From Salinimicrobium profundisediminis (lineage in GTDB: Bacteria; Bacteroidota; Bacteroidia; Flavobacteriales; Flavobacteriaceae), in contig NZ_JAPJDA010000017.1 of assembly GCF_026241755.1 (NCBI RefSeq), forward strand, positions 1-64,000: a stretch of DNA of 64,000 nucleotides. The letters run 5' to 3'. The position numbers and the translations under genes were made by a program. The notes under the pieces were generated by a model, which ran no database searches, was not told the origin of the DNA, and saw only the letters and a list, made by a program, of their open reading frames with translations. Positions within the stretch are counted from its first letter, which is position 1. Every line of letters starts with the position of its first letter. Of this stretch, positions 16,764 through 26,806 are shown in pieces.

Positions 16764-18536
16764 ATGCGTATCCTTATCCTTTTTCTCCTTGCAACTTCCG
16801 TTTGTTTTGCTCAGAAAAACACCTACCGTATTTCATTTGAAAATGCAGAACACCACGAAGCCAACGTCAAAATTTCATTTCCCGATCTTGAGCAGGATAA
16901 CCTTACCGTGCGAATGAGCCGCACCTCTCCCGGCCGTTATGCCCTGCACGAATTCGCAAAAAATGTCTACGAGGTAAAGGCAACAAACTCTAAAGGGGAA
17001 CAACTGGAGATTTTAAGACCCGATCCCTACTCCTGGATTATTACAGGTCACGACGGACTTGTAAATCTTGAATATATTCTCTTCGGAAACCGCGCCGATG
17101 GAACTTATACCCAAATTGACCAAACCCACGCGCACCTTAATATTCCCGCCACTTTTATGTATTCAGAATCCCTGAAGCAAAGGCCTGTAGAAGTCATTTT
17201 TGACACCCAACAATTTCCTGATTGGAAGATCGCAACCCAGCTGAAGCAAATTGACAGCAACACATATTATGCTCCAGATCTTTATTACTTCATGGATAGC
17301 CCTACCGAAATCAGCAATTTTGACAGCAGGGAATTTGAAATTAACGGGCAGGTGATAAAATTCACCCTGCACCACCCGGGAACGCCGCAGGAGTTTAATG
17401 AATACTGGGAAAAGACCAAAGAAATAGTAAGACAGCAAAAAGCCATTTTTGGAGAGTTACCAGAATTTGACTTTAAAAAATATACTTTCCTGGCCTGTTA
17501 TATGCCACAGGTATCTGGCGACGGCATGGAACACAGGAACAGCACCGTCTTAACCAGTACATCAAGCCTGGCCGAAGGCGGTATGGATAGCAATATTGGC
17601 ACCGTAGCACATGAGTTCTTTCACGCCTGGAATGTGGAAAGGATACGGCCCCAATCTCTTGAACCTTTCGATTTTACTGAAGCCAACATGAGCGGCCTCC
17701 TATGGTTTGCCGAAGGATTCACCAGTTATTACACTGGGCTCACCCTTACCCGCGCAGGAATAATCACTCCTGAAGCTTATGCCAAAGGCCTCAACGGCAC
17801 CTTCAATTACGTTTGGAATTCTCCTGCAAGAGCATATTTTAACCCGGTAGAAATGAGCTATCAGGCGCCGTTTGTAGATGCAGCGGCTTCCATTGATCCC
17901 GTAAATCGTGAAAATACTTTTATCTCCTACTATTCCTACGGAAGCATGCTCGGCCTGGCTCTCGATTTACAGCTGCGTCAAAAAGGGCAAAATCTTGATG
18001 CTTTTATGCAACTGGTTTGGGAAAAATACGGCGAACCCGAAATTCCGTATGAGCTGGAAGACCTTCAGAATCTGCTTGCCGCATACGCAGGAAGTGATTT
18101 TGCTGAAGATTACTTCGGAAAGTACATCTACAACAGCGAAATGCCAAATTATGAACAACTACTTGCTGAAGTTGGACTCCTTCTAAAAAGGGATTCCAAA
18201 AATGCCTTTTTTGGAGCCTCAGTTCAAAAGGATGATGAAGGTTTTTACATAAACAGCAATCCGAAGAAAAATGCTCCCGCCTACAAGGCCGGACTCGATA
18301 TTGGCGACAGGATTTTATCTGTAAACGGCACCACTCCCAAAGCAGATAGCTCCCGGGAAGATGAATTCGGGCAGTATAAACCGGGAGAGCAGCTAAAACT
18401 TGAAATTGAACGCTTCGGAAAAAAGATGCTCAAAAATGTCATTTTAGAAGCTGATCCTACTTTTGAAATTTCCATAGATAAAGATGCATCTCCTGAAGCT
18501 GTAAAAGCCAGAAAGGCGTGGTTGTCAGCAAAATAA
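16764..18536 (+). CDS. secreted M61 family metallopeptidase with PDZ domain
   Basis: A 590-residue exported peptidase of the glycyl aminopeptidase family. It has a cleavable signal peptide (MRILILFLLATSVCFAQ), an N-terminal beta domain (about 20-190), a thermolysin-like catalytic domain with zinc motif HEFFH at residues 283-287 followed by AWNVERIRP, and the downstream glutamate in LLWFAEGFTSYYTG. A PDZ domain occupies about residues 480-570 (KNAPAYKAGLDIGDRILSVNGT). Relatives are periplasmic or outer-membrane-linked proteases. Two copies of the window's recurring CAAAAATG palindrome lie inside its 3-prime coding part (near 18195 and 18431). Confidence 0.92.
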   Translation: MRILILFLLATSVCFAQKNTYRISFENAEHHEANVKISFPDLEQDNLTVRMSRTSPGRYALHEFAKNVYEVKATNSKGEQLEILRPDPYSWIITGHDGLVNLEYILFGNRADGTYTQIDQTHAHLNIPATFMYSESLKQRPVEVIFDTQQFPDWKIATQLKQIDSNTYYAPDLYYFMDSPTEISNFDSREFEINGQVIKFTLHHPGTPQEFNEYWEKTKEIVRQQKAIFGELPEFDFKKYTFLACYMPQVSGDGMEHRNSTVLTSTSSLAEGGMDSNIGTVAHEFFHAWNVERIRPQSLEPFDFTEANMSGLLWFAEGFTSYYTGLTLTRAGIITPEAYAKGLNGTFNYVWNSPARAYFNPVEMSYQAPFVDAAASIDPVNRENTFISYYSYGSMLGLALDLQLRQKGQNLDAFMQLVWEKYGEPEIPYELEDLQNLLAAYAGSDFAEDYFGKYIYNSEMPNYEQLLAEVGLLLKRDSKNAFFGASVQKDDEGFYINSNPKKNAPAYKAGLDIGDRILSVNGTTPKADSSREDEFGQYKPGEQLKLEIERFGKKMLKNVILEADPTFEISIDKDASPEAVKARKAWLSAK

Positions 18537-18663
18537 AATTTTAAGCTGTTGACAATTAAATTTTGACCTATAGCTTGGTTCTACAGAAAAGTCTGGGCTA
18601 AAGACCTTACACCTCAATTTAATTTTGCCCCGGACTGAAGCCCGGGACAGTTTATTATGAGGA

Positions 18664-19077
18664 ATGTCGCTCCTCTGGAGCTCTTTTATTAGCGGATTGC
18701 TCTTCTAGAATAAATATGCCGCCTCTCGGAGGCTCAATTTCCAAACTTCTTCGGATTCGCCGCAGACTAATAAACATAGATATCCTCCGGCTGAAGCCGG
18801 AGGATAAAGAAAAATTCCTTAAAAAGGGCTTTAACCAAAGGATGCTCCTAAGCTCCGGAGGAGCGACATATTCATAGAAGAATCATCTTTTAAAAAAGGA
18901 ACTTCAGAGGAACGGCATACCATTATCCTAAGCTCCGGAGGAGCGGCACACCATCTGCAGCATATGAAAAATTTTCATCTCGGCTTTAGCCCAAAAATGC
19001 CTCAAAGCTCCGGAGGAGCGACATATTTTTAGCAAATCAAGGGCTCTTCGAAAATTGAGCTCCAGAGGAGCGGCATA
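18664..19077. repeat. cluster of AGCTCCGGAGGAGCGACATA-type repeats
   Basis: Plus-oriented units lie at 18851-18872, 18931-18950, 19006-19027 and 19058-19077, with a decayed one at 18901-18921; minus-oriented units lie at 18664-18682 and 18714-18735. The consensus is AGCTCCGGAGGAGCGRCATA. CTCCGGAG is itself palindromic, so each unit can fold. GC content is much above the surroundings. Dispersed repeats of this type are common in Bacteroidetes genomes and resemble REP elements. Confidence 0.8.
18781..18806. repeat. 26-base perfect palindrome
   Basis: TATCCTCCGGCT and AGCCGGAGGATA are reverse complements with only GA between them. It lies inside the repeat cluster but has a different core (CCGGCTGAAGCCGG). 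Confidence 0.75.
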
Positions 19078-19110
19078 CTCTAGCAGAGTTTTTATTTTTT
19101 TACAAACAAA

Positions 19111-19140
19111 AAAACCGTTGTTTTCACAACGGGTTTTTTA
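19111..19140 (-). terminator. terminator of atpDC, possibly bidirectional
   Basis: CCGTTGT (19115-19121) pairs with ACAACGG (19126-19132). A runs on the left give a T tract for minus-strand transcripts leaving atpC; a T run on the right could serve the plus strand. Confidence 0.75.
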
Positions 19141-19159
19141 AAATATATTTCTTTTCAGC

Positions 19160-19450
19160 TTAGTCAGCCAGAACGATGACCTTATTATCTTTCATCTCTA
19201 CCACTCCACCTTCTACAGGAAGAATTAGGATCTTACTGTCAGTTGCATCTCTTTTGAAGCTTTTGGCAAGATCTTCAGAATTTACAGGATGAGAATGGGT
19301 AAATACTTTGATCTCCCCTTTTGAAAGCACCGAAACTATGGGGGCGTGGTTGTTCAACATCTGGAACTGCCCTTCAACTCCCGGCACACTCACAGAATCA
19401 ACTTCTGCACTAAGCAAAACCGCTTCAGGAGTAACTATTTCTAAATACAT
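19160..19450 (-). CDS. atpC: F0F1 ATP synthase subunit epsilon (short form)
   Basis: A 96-residue epsilon subunit consisting only of the N-terminal beta sandwich (MYLEIVTPEAVLLSAEVDSVSVPGVEGQF at the start, EGGVVEMKDNKVIVLAD at the end). The C-terminal two-helix domain that inhibits ATP hydrolysis in E. coli and Bacillus (usual length 130-140) is absent, and the frame ends in clean family sequence, so this is the native short form known from Bacteroidetes. It follows atpD by 86 bases, a gap that contains an inverted repeat. Confidence 0.94.
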   Translation of the reverse strand: MYLEIVTPEAVLLSAEVDSVSVPGVEGQFQMLNNHAPIVSVLSKGEIKVFTHSHPVNSEDLAKSFKRDATDSKILILPVEGGVVEMKDNKVIVLAD

Positions 19451-19477
19451 AATTATCTAAATTACAAATTTCAAATC

Positions 19478-19511
19478 CCAAATTCCAAGAGCTTGTTCTT
19501 TTGGAATTTGG
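19478..19511. repeat. inverted repeat in the atpD-atpC gap
   Basis: CCAAATTCCAA (19478-19488) and TTGGAATTTGG (19501-19511) form a perfect 11-bp stem over a 12-base loop. The flanks are loose tandem repeats of CAAATTTCAAAT-like words. It separates two genes that should be cotranscribed. Confidence 0.75.
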
Positions 19512-19536
19512 AATTTGTGTATTGGGATTTCTCCGC

Positions 19537-21051
<1,515 letters not shown>

Positions 21052-21145
21052 CTATTCCTTTAATATTGAGTTTTTATAAATACCTAAAAAAGAACCAGTA
21101 GCAACTTTTAAATCTTCATAAAAAGCCGCTGTCTTTTTCAGGCTG

Positions 21146-21153
21146 CAAAGATA
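21146..21153 (-). promoter_or_regulatory. candidate -7 box of atpDC
   Basis: The minus strand reads TATCTTTG (TAnnTTTG). A start near 21140 would leave a leader of about 90 bases before atpD. No clear -33 TTTG at the expected spacing. Confidence 0.45.
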
Positions 21154-21248
21154 GTTTTTTTGTATAAAAGTCTCTAAGAGAAATAATAACTTTTTCACTA
21201 AAGCGCTATCTGGATCTTTCCGAAGTAAAAAACTTCAGCAATAAAATT

Positions 21249-23099
21249 TTATTCTACTGTAACCGATTTTGCAAGGTTTCTTGGCTGGTCTACGTTCTTA
21301 CCAAGCATTACTGCGATGTGATAAGAAAGTAACTGCAACGGAATCGTGGTAATGAGCGGTGTAAGCGACTCGATAGTATCGGGTACTTCGATCACGTAAT
21401 CGGCAAGATCACGCACACTGGTATCTCCTTCAGTAACTATCCCGATTATTTTACCCTGTCTGGATTTTATTTCCTGAATATTGCTTACCACCTTTTCATA
21501 ATGTCCTTTTCGGGTAGCGATCACCACTACAGGCATCTCTTCATCAATAAGGGCAATAGGGCCGTGTTTCATTTCGGCAGCAGGATAACCTTCAGCATGA
21601 ATATAGGAGATCTCCTTAAGTTTTAAAGCTCCTTCCAAAGCAACGGGGAAGTTAAACCCACGTCCAAGATACAGGCAGTTGCGCGCATCTTTGTACTTGA
21701 AAGCAACTTCTTTTATATGATCATTCCCCTGTAGCGCGATCTCTATTTTTTGAGGAATAGTTTCGAGCTCCTGCAGATGCATATGGAAATCGGTATTCGA
21801 CATACTTCCTTTTGCCTTAGCAAGCTTTAAAGCGATCAAGGTAAGTACGGTGATTTGTGTAGTAAAAGCCTTTGTTGAAGCCACACCAATTTCGGGACCT
21901 GCGTGAGTATAAGCACCCGCGTTGGTCTCTCTTGAAATGGAAGATCCAACCACGTTACAAACCCCAAACACAAAAGCTCCTTTTTCTTTGGCAAGCTTAA
22001 TAGCCGCCATAGTATCGGCTGTTTCCCCACTTTGGGAAATAGCGATCACAACATCATCTGAATTGATAATGGGATTACGGTATCTAAATTCTGAAGCATA
22101 TTCTACTTCAACAGGAATGCGCGCCAGATCTTCAAAAATGTACTCGGCTACCAGCCCGGCATGCCACGAGGTACCACAAGCCACAATAATAATTCGGCGT
22201 GCATTGAGAAAACGCTCAAGGTTATCATCTATCCCGGCCATGCGAATAATACCTTCTTCTGCATGCAACCTTCCGCGGTAGGTATCTTTTATTGCATTGG
22301 GTTGCTCATAGATCTCCTTGAGCATAAAGTGATCAAAATTGTTCTTTTCGATCTGCTCCAGGTTGAGCTGCAACTCCTGAATATAAGGATCGACCAGGGA
22401 ATCATCATGGATCTTTCTCACCTTTACTCCTTTGTCGCGTCTTACCACAGCCATTTCACCATCTTCAAGGTAAATTGCATTATTGGTAAATTCAATAAAC
22501 GGAGAGGCATCTGAAGCTATGAAATACTCATCTTTCCCAACGCCAATCGCAAGCGGACTTCCTAAACGAGCCACCACAATTTCATTGGGCTTTTTCTTGT
22601 CAAAAACAGCTATGGCATAAGCCCCCACAGTTTGGTTAAGTGCAATTTGCACAGCTTTACCAAGCTTGACCCCTTCTTTGGCAATAACATCTTCAATAAG
22701 ATTCACCAAAACCTCGGTATCGGTATCAGACTCAAATTTGTATCCGCGCTTGGTCAATTCTTTTTTAAGACTCTCATAATTTTCAATAATCCCGTTATGG
22801 ATGATCACAAGATCTCCGGAATTTGAAAGATGAGGATGGGAATTGACATCATTAGGTACACCGTGAGTTGCCCACCTGGTGTGACCAATGCCAAGTGTAC
22901 CCGAAGTACTATCGAGTTCACTCTCCATCTTCGCCTTAAGATCGGCTACCTTTCCCTTTGTCTTACTTACTTTTAAATTTTTGTCATCATACAGTGCTAT
23001 CCCCGCACTATCATACCCCCTGTACTCCAGTCTTTGAAGTCCTTTCAATACAATTGGATATGCTTCTCTGTGACCAATATATCCTACTATCCCACACAT
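21249..23099 (-). CDS. glmS: glutamine--fructose-6-phosphate aminotransferase (isomerizing)
   Basis: A 616-residue GlmS, which makes glucosamine-6-phosphate for peptidoglycan and lipopolysaccharide. The class II glutamine amidotransferase domain begins with the nucleophile Cys2 (MCGIVGYIGHREAYPIVLKGLQRLEYRGYDSAG). Two SIS sugar-isomerase domains follow (CGTSWHAG near 310; LYLGRGFNFPVALEGALKLKE near 480). The C-terminus ends NVDQPRNLAKSVTVE, the standard catalytic tail. Its ATG is three bases after the DUF4270 gene stop, so it is the third gene of the glgA-like/DUF4270/glmS operon. Confidence 0.97.
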   Translation of the reverse strand: MCGIVGYIGHREAYPIVLKGLQRLEYRGYDSAGIALYDDKNLKVSKTKGKVADLKAKMESELDSTSGTLGIGHTRWATHGVPNDVNSHPHLSNSGDLVIIHNGIIENYESLKKELTKRGYKFESDTDTEVLVNLIEDVIAKEGVKLGKAVQIALNQTVGAYAIAVFDKKKPNEIVVARLGSPLAIGVGKDEYFIASDASPFIEFTNNAIYLEDGEMAVVRRDKGVKVRKIHDDSLVDPYIQELQLNLEQIEKNNFDHFMLKEIYEQPNAIKDTYRGRLHAEEGIIRMAGIDDNLERFLNARRIIIVACGTSWHAGLVAEYIFEDLARIPVEVEYASEFRYRNPIINSDDVVIAISQSGETADTMAAIKLAKEKGAFVFGVCNVVGSSISRETNAGAYTHAGPEIGVASTKAFTTQITVLTLIALKLAKAKGSMSNTDFHMHLQELETIPQKIEIALQGNDHIKEVAFKYKDARNCLYLGRGFNFPVALEGALKLKEISYIHAEGYPAAEMKHGPIALIDEEMPVVVIATRKGHYEKVVSNIQEIKSRQGKIIGIVTEGDTSVRDLADYVIEVPDTIESLTPLITTIPLQLLSYHIAVMLGKNVDQPRNLAKSVTVE

Positions 23100-23102
23100 A
23101 TT

Positions 23103-24668
23103 CTAATTCTTTGGTTCTGTATAATAAATCTTCAGTTTGAGGCGCTTATCCTCATTCTGTGCATCCGGGCCATAAAGAACAGTAGCCTCTGGTGTTATTA
23201 AAGCACCCCCCGGAACTCTATCCACTTCAGGATTAGCCGAAGGCAATACTTTGTATGTCGAAATTAAATTTACATTTTGTGTTATTACCAGCCCCAGCTT
23301 AACATTTGTAGAATCCTGATTTAAAAGCTGATCTACATATCGGGTAATCCTGATCTTGTAACTTATTCCTTTCCCATCTTCATCTCTTTCTAATGGTTCG
23401 AGATGGCGACGGTTTGAAACTGAAGCCATGCCGTTTGGCTGCCCGTTTGCATCCAAAATATAATCGGCCAATATAGTATTATTCTTTAAATCATAAAGAT
23501 AGACCCTCTCGGCCTCATCTACATCGCTAATGTAATCTCTATTCACAAAGAAATCGAGATGTGCTTCATTTATGAGCCAGTTATTCTCCCTTAGCGCTTC
23601 AAGTTCATCTGAAACCCCATCGTTATTAGCATCGGGGCCAGAGAAAAGGTCTATGACCGCCATAGAACCTTCCCCACCTTTAAGGTAGAGATTCTGGTCG
23701 TCATACTGTGACGCTTCCTGCTGAAAAGTATTTACGCGCACTCCGCCAAAGTCTAAACTAAAAGCTCTTCTTCCTTCAATAAGTTCCTCCCTGTCTCCAT
23801 CATCGTCGGAATCATTCCCATCAACTATTTTTGTCTTGTAGTAAATAGTAATTCCGGCATCTGAATCAAGTAGATTAAGTAGCATCATCGTACCACCGGC
23901 GCCTACTTTATCAGCTTTTAAATAAAGCCCCCTAAAGTAGTTCCTGAAGTTATCCTGATTAAGCAAAACTGAACTACCTGCCTTGTCAAGAATCTTCTTC
24001 TGGAAGAAATCGTTTTTCAGCTTCAACCTTAAAGCCGGAGCCATAACCACAGTATCTGCAACCCCCATAGCATCAACACTATACTCCAAATAGCCTTTGG
24101 AAGAAGGAATAAAATTATCCCTCTCGTAAATTGGCTCCGGATTGATGTTGTTCATGATCTTTGGCTCCAGATTGGAATAATACTTCTGGGTTTGCTCAAA
24201 ATTTGTGTCGGGATCGTAATTATTCAGAAAGTAACCAGATTCGTAAACTGAGAGCCTGATGGGGGTGCTTCCGTAAACAGAATCGAGAACATATTCCACC
24301 TTGTCATTCTTAAGTACTTCATGAGAAAGATAAGGAATAGTAAGCACCACACTGTCAACCACAGGATCGGTCCCAAAAGAAGGATCCAATGAGCTAAGTT
24401 CGAGGTTAGACAGCACGCTTGCTTCCTGTGTTCCAAAAACATTATCGGTATAAACCCCAAGAAGGTTAAGAGGCAAACTGTTGGTTTGTACAGGAGGAAG
24501 ATCGTAAGAATGTGCAGAGATCAATGTTTCGTCATAGACACTGGCATCAAAACCGGGTTCTCCAATTACATCACTCCCAAGAGTTTGAAAATCATCTTCA
24601 CAAGCTCCAAACAAAACAACAACAGCCAAAACTGTTGTTGTTTTCAACATTATATTCTTTAAATTCAT
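23103..24668 (-). CDS. DUF4270 domain-containing lipoprotein
   Basis: A 521-residue surface or periplasmic lipoprotein: signal peptide with lipobox FGAC (Cys23, or Cys17 if the start is the second Met at residue 7). The rest matches the DUF4270 family of Bacteroidetes: Thr/Ser-rich beta strands, PLNLLGVYTDNVFGTQEAS near residue 65, and VDSVVLTIPY near 105. The function of the family is not established. It lies between a glycogen-synthase-like gene and glmS with gaps of 15 and 3 bases, so all three are one operon; a tie to cell-envelope sugar supply is inference. Confidence 0.87.
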   Translation of the reverse strand: MNLKNIMLKTTTVLAVVVLFGACEDDFQTLGSDVIGEPGFDASVYDETLISAHSYDLPPVQTNSLPLNLLGVYTDNVFGTQEASVLSNLELSSLDPSFGTDPVVDSVVLTIPYLSHEVLKNDKVEYVLDSVYGSTPIRLSVYESGYFLNNYDPDTNFEQTQKYYSNLEPKIMNNINPEPIYERDNFIPSSKGYLEYSVDAMGVADTVVMAPALRLKLKNDFFQKKILDKAGSSVLLNQDNFRNYFRGLYLKADKVGAGGTMMLLNLLDSDAGITIYYKTKIVDGNDSDDDGDREELIEGRRAFSLDFGGVRVNTFQQEASQYDDQNLYLKGGEGSMAVIDLFSGPDANNDGVSDELEALRENNWLINEAHLDFFVNRDYISDVDEAERVYLYDLKNNTILADYILDANGQPNGMASVSNRRHLEPLERDEDGKGISYKIRITRYVDQLLNQDSTNVKLGLVITQNVNLISTYKVLPSANPEVDRVPGGALITPEATVLYGPDAQNEDKRLKLKIYYTEPKN

Positions 24669-24683
24669 TGATTTTTTTTCTAA

Positions 24684-25493
24684 TTATGATAGCACCTTTG
24701 TGGTATAAAATTCCTGATAAGCCTGGGCAAATTCTTCGCGGTTCTTATAACCTAATACCGGCTTGTTAAGTTTACTCAAATATTTCTTTAACTCATCGGG
24801 AATATTATCTCCGGCGATAACAACAGCATCAGAATTATCTACGGCTGTTTTCATTATATTCACGTAAGAGGGTTTCTTAAGGTGTTTCACCTGTTCGTTT
24901 TCAAGACCATCAAATAATACTTTCTTATACATTTGATTATCTAACGTTCCATCAAAGTCCTGATTGTATACAGAGGTCACAATTTTTGCTTCATTGAACA
25001 AAGGCTCGTTGCCATAATAGTTGCGAAGATATAGTGGCAGCAAGGAAGACAACCATCCATTCACATGTATAACATCTGGTGACCAGTTGAGTTTTTTAAC
25101 AGTTTCAATCACTCCTTTCGCGAAGAAAATGGCTCTTTCATCATTATCGGGAAAAAGGTTCCCCTCTTCATCTGTAAGTGTAGCCTTTCTTTTAAAATAA
25201 TCTTCGTTGTCTATAAAGTACACCTGCATTCTCTCTTTGGGAATAGATGCTACTTTAATAATTAGTGGCATATCAAGGTCGTTGATAACCAGGTTCATTC
25301 CAGAAAGTCTAATGACCTCATGAAGCTGATGCCTTCTCTCATTGATGTTCCCAAACCGGGGCATAAATATGCGAATTTGACCTCCCTGGTTGTTAACCAT
25401 TCGGGGGGCTTCAAAAGACATAGATGAAATTTCGGTTTCGGGCAAGTAGGGAATAACTTCAGATGATACGTACAATATCCTCTTATCTTTCAT
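24684..25493 (-). CDS. glycogen/starch synthase-like N-terminal-domain protein
   Basis: A 269-residue protein that resembles only the N-terminal GT5 domain of bacterial glycogen synthase. KRILYVSSEVIPYLPETEISSMSFEAP aligns with the synthase start, and DNDERAIFFAKGVIETVKKLNWSPDVIHVNGWLSSLLP is the most conserved segment. The KxGGL ADP-glucose motif is replaced by SSMSFEAP, and the whole C-terminal Rossmann domain (another ~200 residues) is missing. The protein ends cleanly, so it is a stable short form rather than a fresh truncation. Glycogen synthesis is doubtful. It is the first gene of an operon with the DUF4270 gene and glmS. Confidence 0.8.
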   Translation of the reverse strand: MKDKRILYVSSEVIPYLPETEISSMSFEAPRMVNNQGGQIRIFMPRFGNINERRHQLHEVIRLSGMNLVINDLDMPLIIKVASIPKERMQVYFIDNEDYFKRKATLTDEEGNLFPDNDERAIFFAKGVIETVKKLNWSPDVIHVNGWLSSLLPLYLRNYYGNEPLFNEAKIVTSVYNQDFDGTLDNQMYKKVLFDGLENEQVKHLKKPSYVNIMKTAVDNSDAVVIAGDNIPDELKKYLSKLNKPVLGYKNREEFAQAYQEFYTTKVLS

Positions 25494-25529
25494 AGGATCA
25501 CTTTAATGCTGTTGTAAAATAAAAACACG

Positions 25530-25537
25530 CAAAAATA
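25530..25537 (-). promoter_or_regulatory. candidate -7 box for the glgA-like/DUF4270/glmS operon
   Basis: The minus strand reads TATTTTTG, 37-44 bases before the ATG at 25493. The -33 element is not clear. Confidence 0.45.
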
Positions 25538-25568
25538 CAAAATTTTATGCAGATTGCCAGTATTATAT

Positions 25569-25576
25569 TAAGTTTG
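25569..25576 (+). promoter_or_regulatory. candidate -7 box for the panC operon
   Basis: TAAGTTTG fits TAnnTTTG and ends 23 bases before the panC ATG. It is back to back with the minus-strand box at 25530. No clear -33 TTTG. Confidence 0.45.
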
Positions 25577-25599
25577 CAGGCCCTTAATTTTGGAATAAG

Positions 25600-26448
25600 A
25601 TGCAGATTTTAAAGGAGAAGGAAGCTCTCAGGAAGCTGGTTAGAGCCTTAAAAAATGACCGGCACAGTATAGGTTTTGTTCCCACCATGGGAGCATTACA
25701 CGAGGGTCACCTCTCTCTAATTGAACAGGCCCTTTCTACTTGTGATAAGGTAGTTGTAAGTATTTTTGTCAATCCCACGCAATTTAATAACCCCGAGGAT
25801 CTTCAAAAATATCCGCGCACACTCGAGAAGGATGTGGAGCTCATAAAACAGTTGAGCGATGATGTAATTGTCTTTTCCCCCACAGCATCCGAAATGTATG
25901 GCGACAGCATTTCTTCGGAAGAATTTTCCTTTGACGGGCTGGAATATCAAATGGAAGGAAAGTACAGGAGTGGCCATTTTAACGGGGTAGGAACCATCGT
26001 TAAAAGGTTATTTGAAATGGTAGAGCCCGATAAAGCCTTTTTTGGAGAAAAAGACTACCAGCAATTACAAATTATAAAGAAACTGGTAGAAAAACAGGGA
26101 TTGAATGTTGAAGTGATAGGCTGCCCTATCTACCGGGAAAAGAACGGATTGGCCCGAAGTTCCCGCAATGAAAGGTTAAGCGCCGGAGAACGACAAAAGG
26201 CTGCATTCATTTACGAGATTCTGCAAAAAGTGAAGGAGGATTTTGGCACAAAAAGTGCTAAAGAGATTACCACCTGGGTGTCTAACCAGTTCGAATCTCA
26301 ACCCGACCTGCTTCTGGAATATTTTGAAATAGCCAATGCAGACAACCTGTTGAGTGTACAGGAAGAAGATATGACAAAGAAGTATCGCGCCTTTATTGCC
26401 GCCTATTCTGGCGACATCAGGTTAATTGATAATATAGCTTTAAATTAG
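25600..26448 (+). CDS. panC: pantothenate synthetase
   Basis: A 282-residue enzyme joining pantoate and beta-alanine with ATP to give pantothenate, the coenzyme A precursor. The class I nucleotidyl-transferase signature is [19 protein letters not shown] (HxGH) at residues 24-42. Further conserved pieces are [26 protein letters not shown], and the KMSKS-like loop region [12 protein letters not shown]. Four bases separate it from panD, the gene for the beta-alanine supply enzyme. Confidence 0.97.
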   Translation: MQILKEKEALRKLVRALKNDRHSIGFVPTMGALHEGHLSLIEQALSTCDKVVVSIFVNPTQFNNPEDLQKYPRTLEKDVELIKQLSDDVIVFSPTASEMYGDSISSEEFSFDGLEYQMEGKYRSGHFNGVGTIVKRLFEMVEPDKAFFGEKDYQQLQIIKKLVEKQGLNVEVIGCPIYREKNGLARSSRNERLSAGERQKAAFIYEILQKVKEDFGTKSAKEITTWVSNQFESQPDLLLEYFEIANADNLLSVQEEDMTKKYRAFIAAYSGDIRLIDNIALN

Positions 26449-26452
26449 CAGT

Positions 26453-26803
26453 ATGCAAATCCACGTTGTAAAATCAAAAATTCATCGCGTAAAAGTAACC
26501 GGTGCAGATCTTAACTACATTGGCAGTATTACTATTGATGAAGATCTTATGGACGCAGCCAATATCATTGAAGGTGAAAAAGTGCAAATCGTTAACAATA
26601 ACAACGGTGAAAGACTTGAAACCTATGCAATTCCGGGGCCCCGTAACAGTGGCGAGATCACCCTTAACGGTGCTGCGGCCCGCAAAGTAGCAAAAGGAGA
26701 TATCCTTATTCTTATCACCTATGCTATTATGGATATTGAAGAAGCTAAAAGTTTTAAGCCCTCTCTCGTATTCCCTAACGAAGAAACCAATCTCCTCAAT
26801 TAA
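26453..26803 (+). CDS. panD: aspartate 1-decarboxylase
   Basis: A 116-residue pyruvoyl-dependent enzyme producing beta-alanine from aspartate. The self-cleavage site Gly24-Ser25 is intact in NYIGSITID; Ser25 becomes the pyruvoyl group. The active-site segment [20 protein letters not shown] and the C-terminal [13 protein letters not shown] are conserved. It is directly behind panC, so the pantothenate branch is encoded as a pair. Confidence 0.97.
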   Translation: MQIHVVKSKIHRVKVTGADLNYIGSITIDEDLMDAANIIEGEKVQIVNNNNGERLETYAIPGPRNSGEITLNGAAARKVAKGDILILITYAIMDIEEAKSFKPSLVFPNEETNLLN

Positions 26804-26806
26804 CTC

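Larger units (their letters stand above)
18537..19159. other. 623-base gap with degenerate short repeats
   Basis: No open frame with gene-like character is seen on either strand. The gap holds at least seven copies of a GC-rich repeat unit (18664-19077), a 26-base perfect palindrome (18781-18806), GGCTTTAGCC/GGCTGAAGCC-type words, and the terminator shared with atpC at the right end. Confidence 0.75.

Noticed and set aside
18664-19077. CRISPR array
   Set aside because: Repeats are in both orientations, degenerate and irregularly spaced, with no cas genes nearby.
24684-25493. Glycogen-synthase-like gene as a fresh truncation
   Set aside because: No remnant of the second half was found downstream; the DUF4270 gene follows after 15 bases, and the protein ends cleanly, so it is kept as a short intact form.
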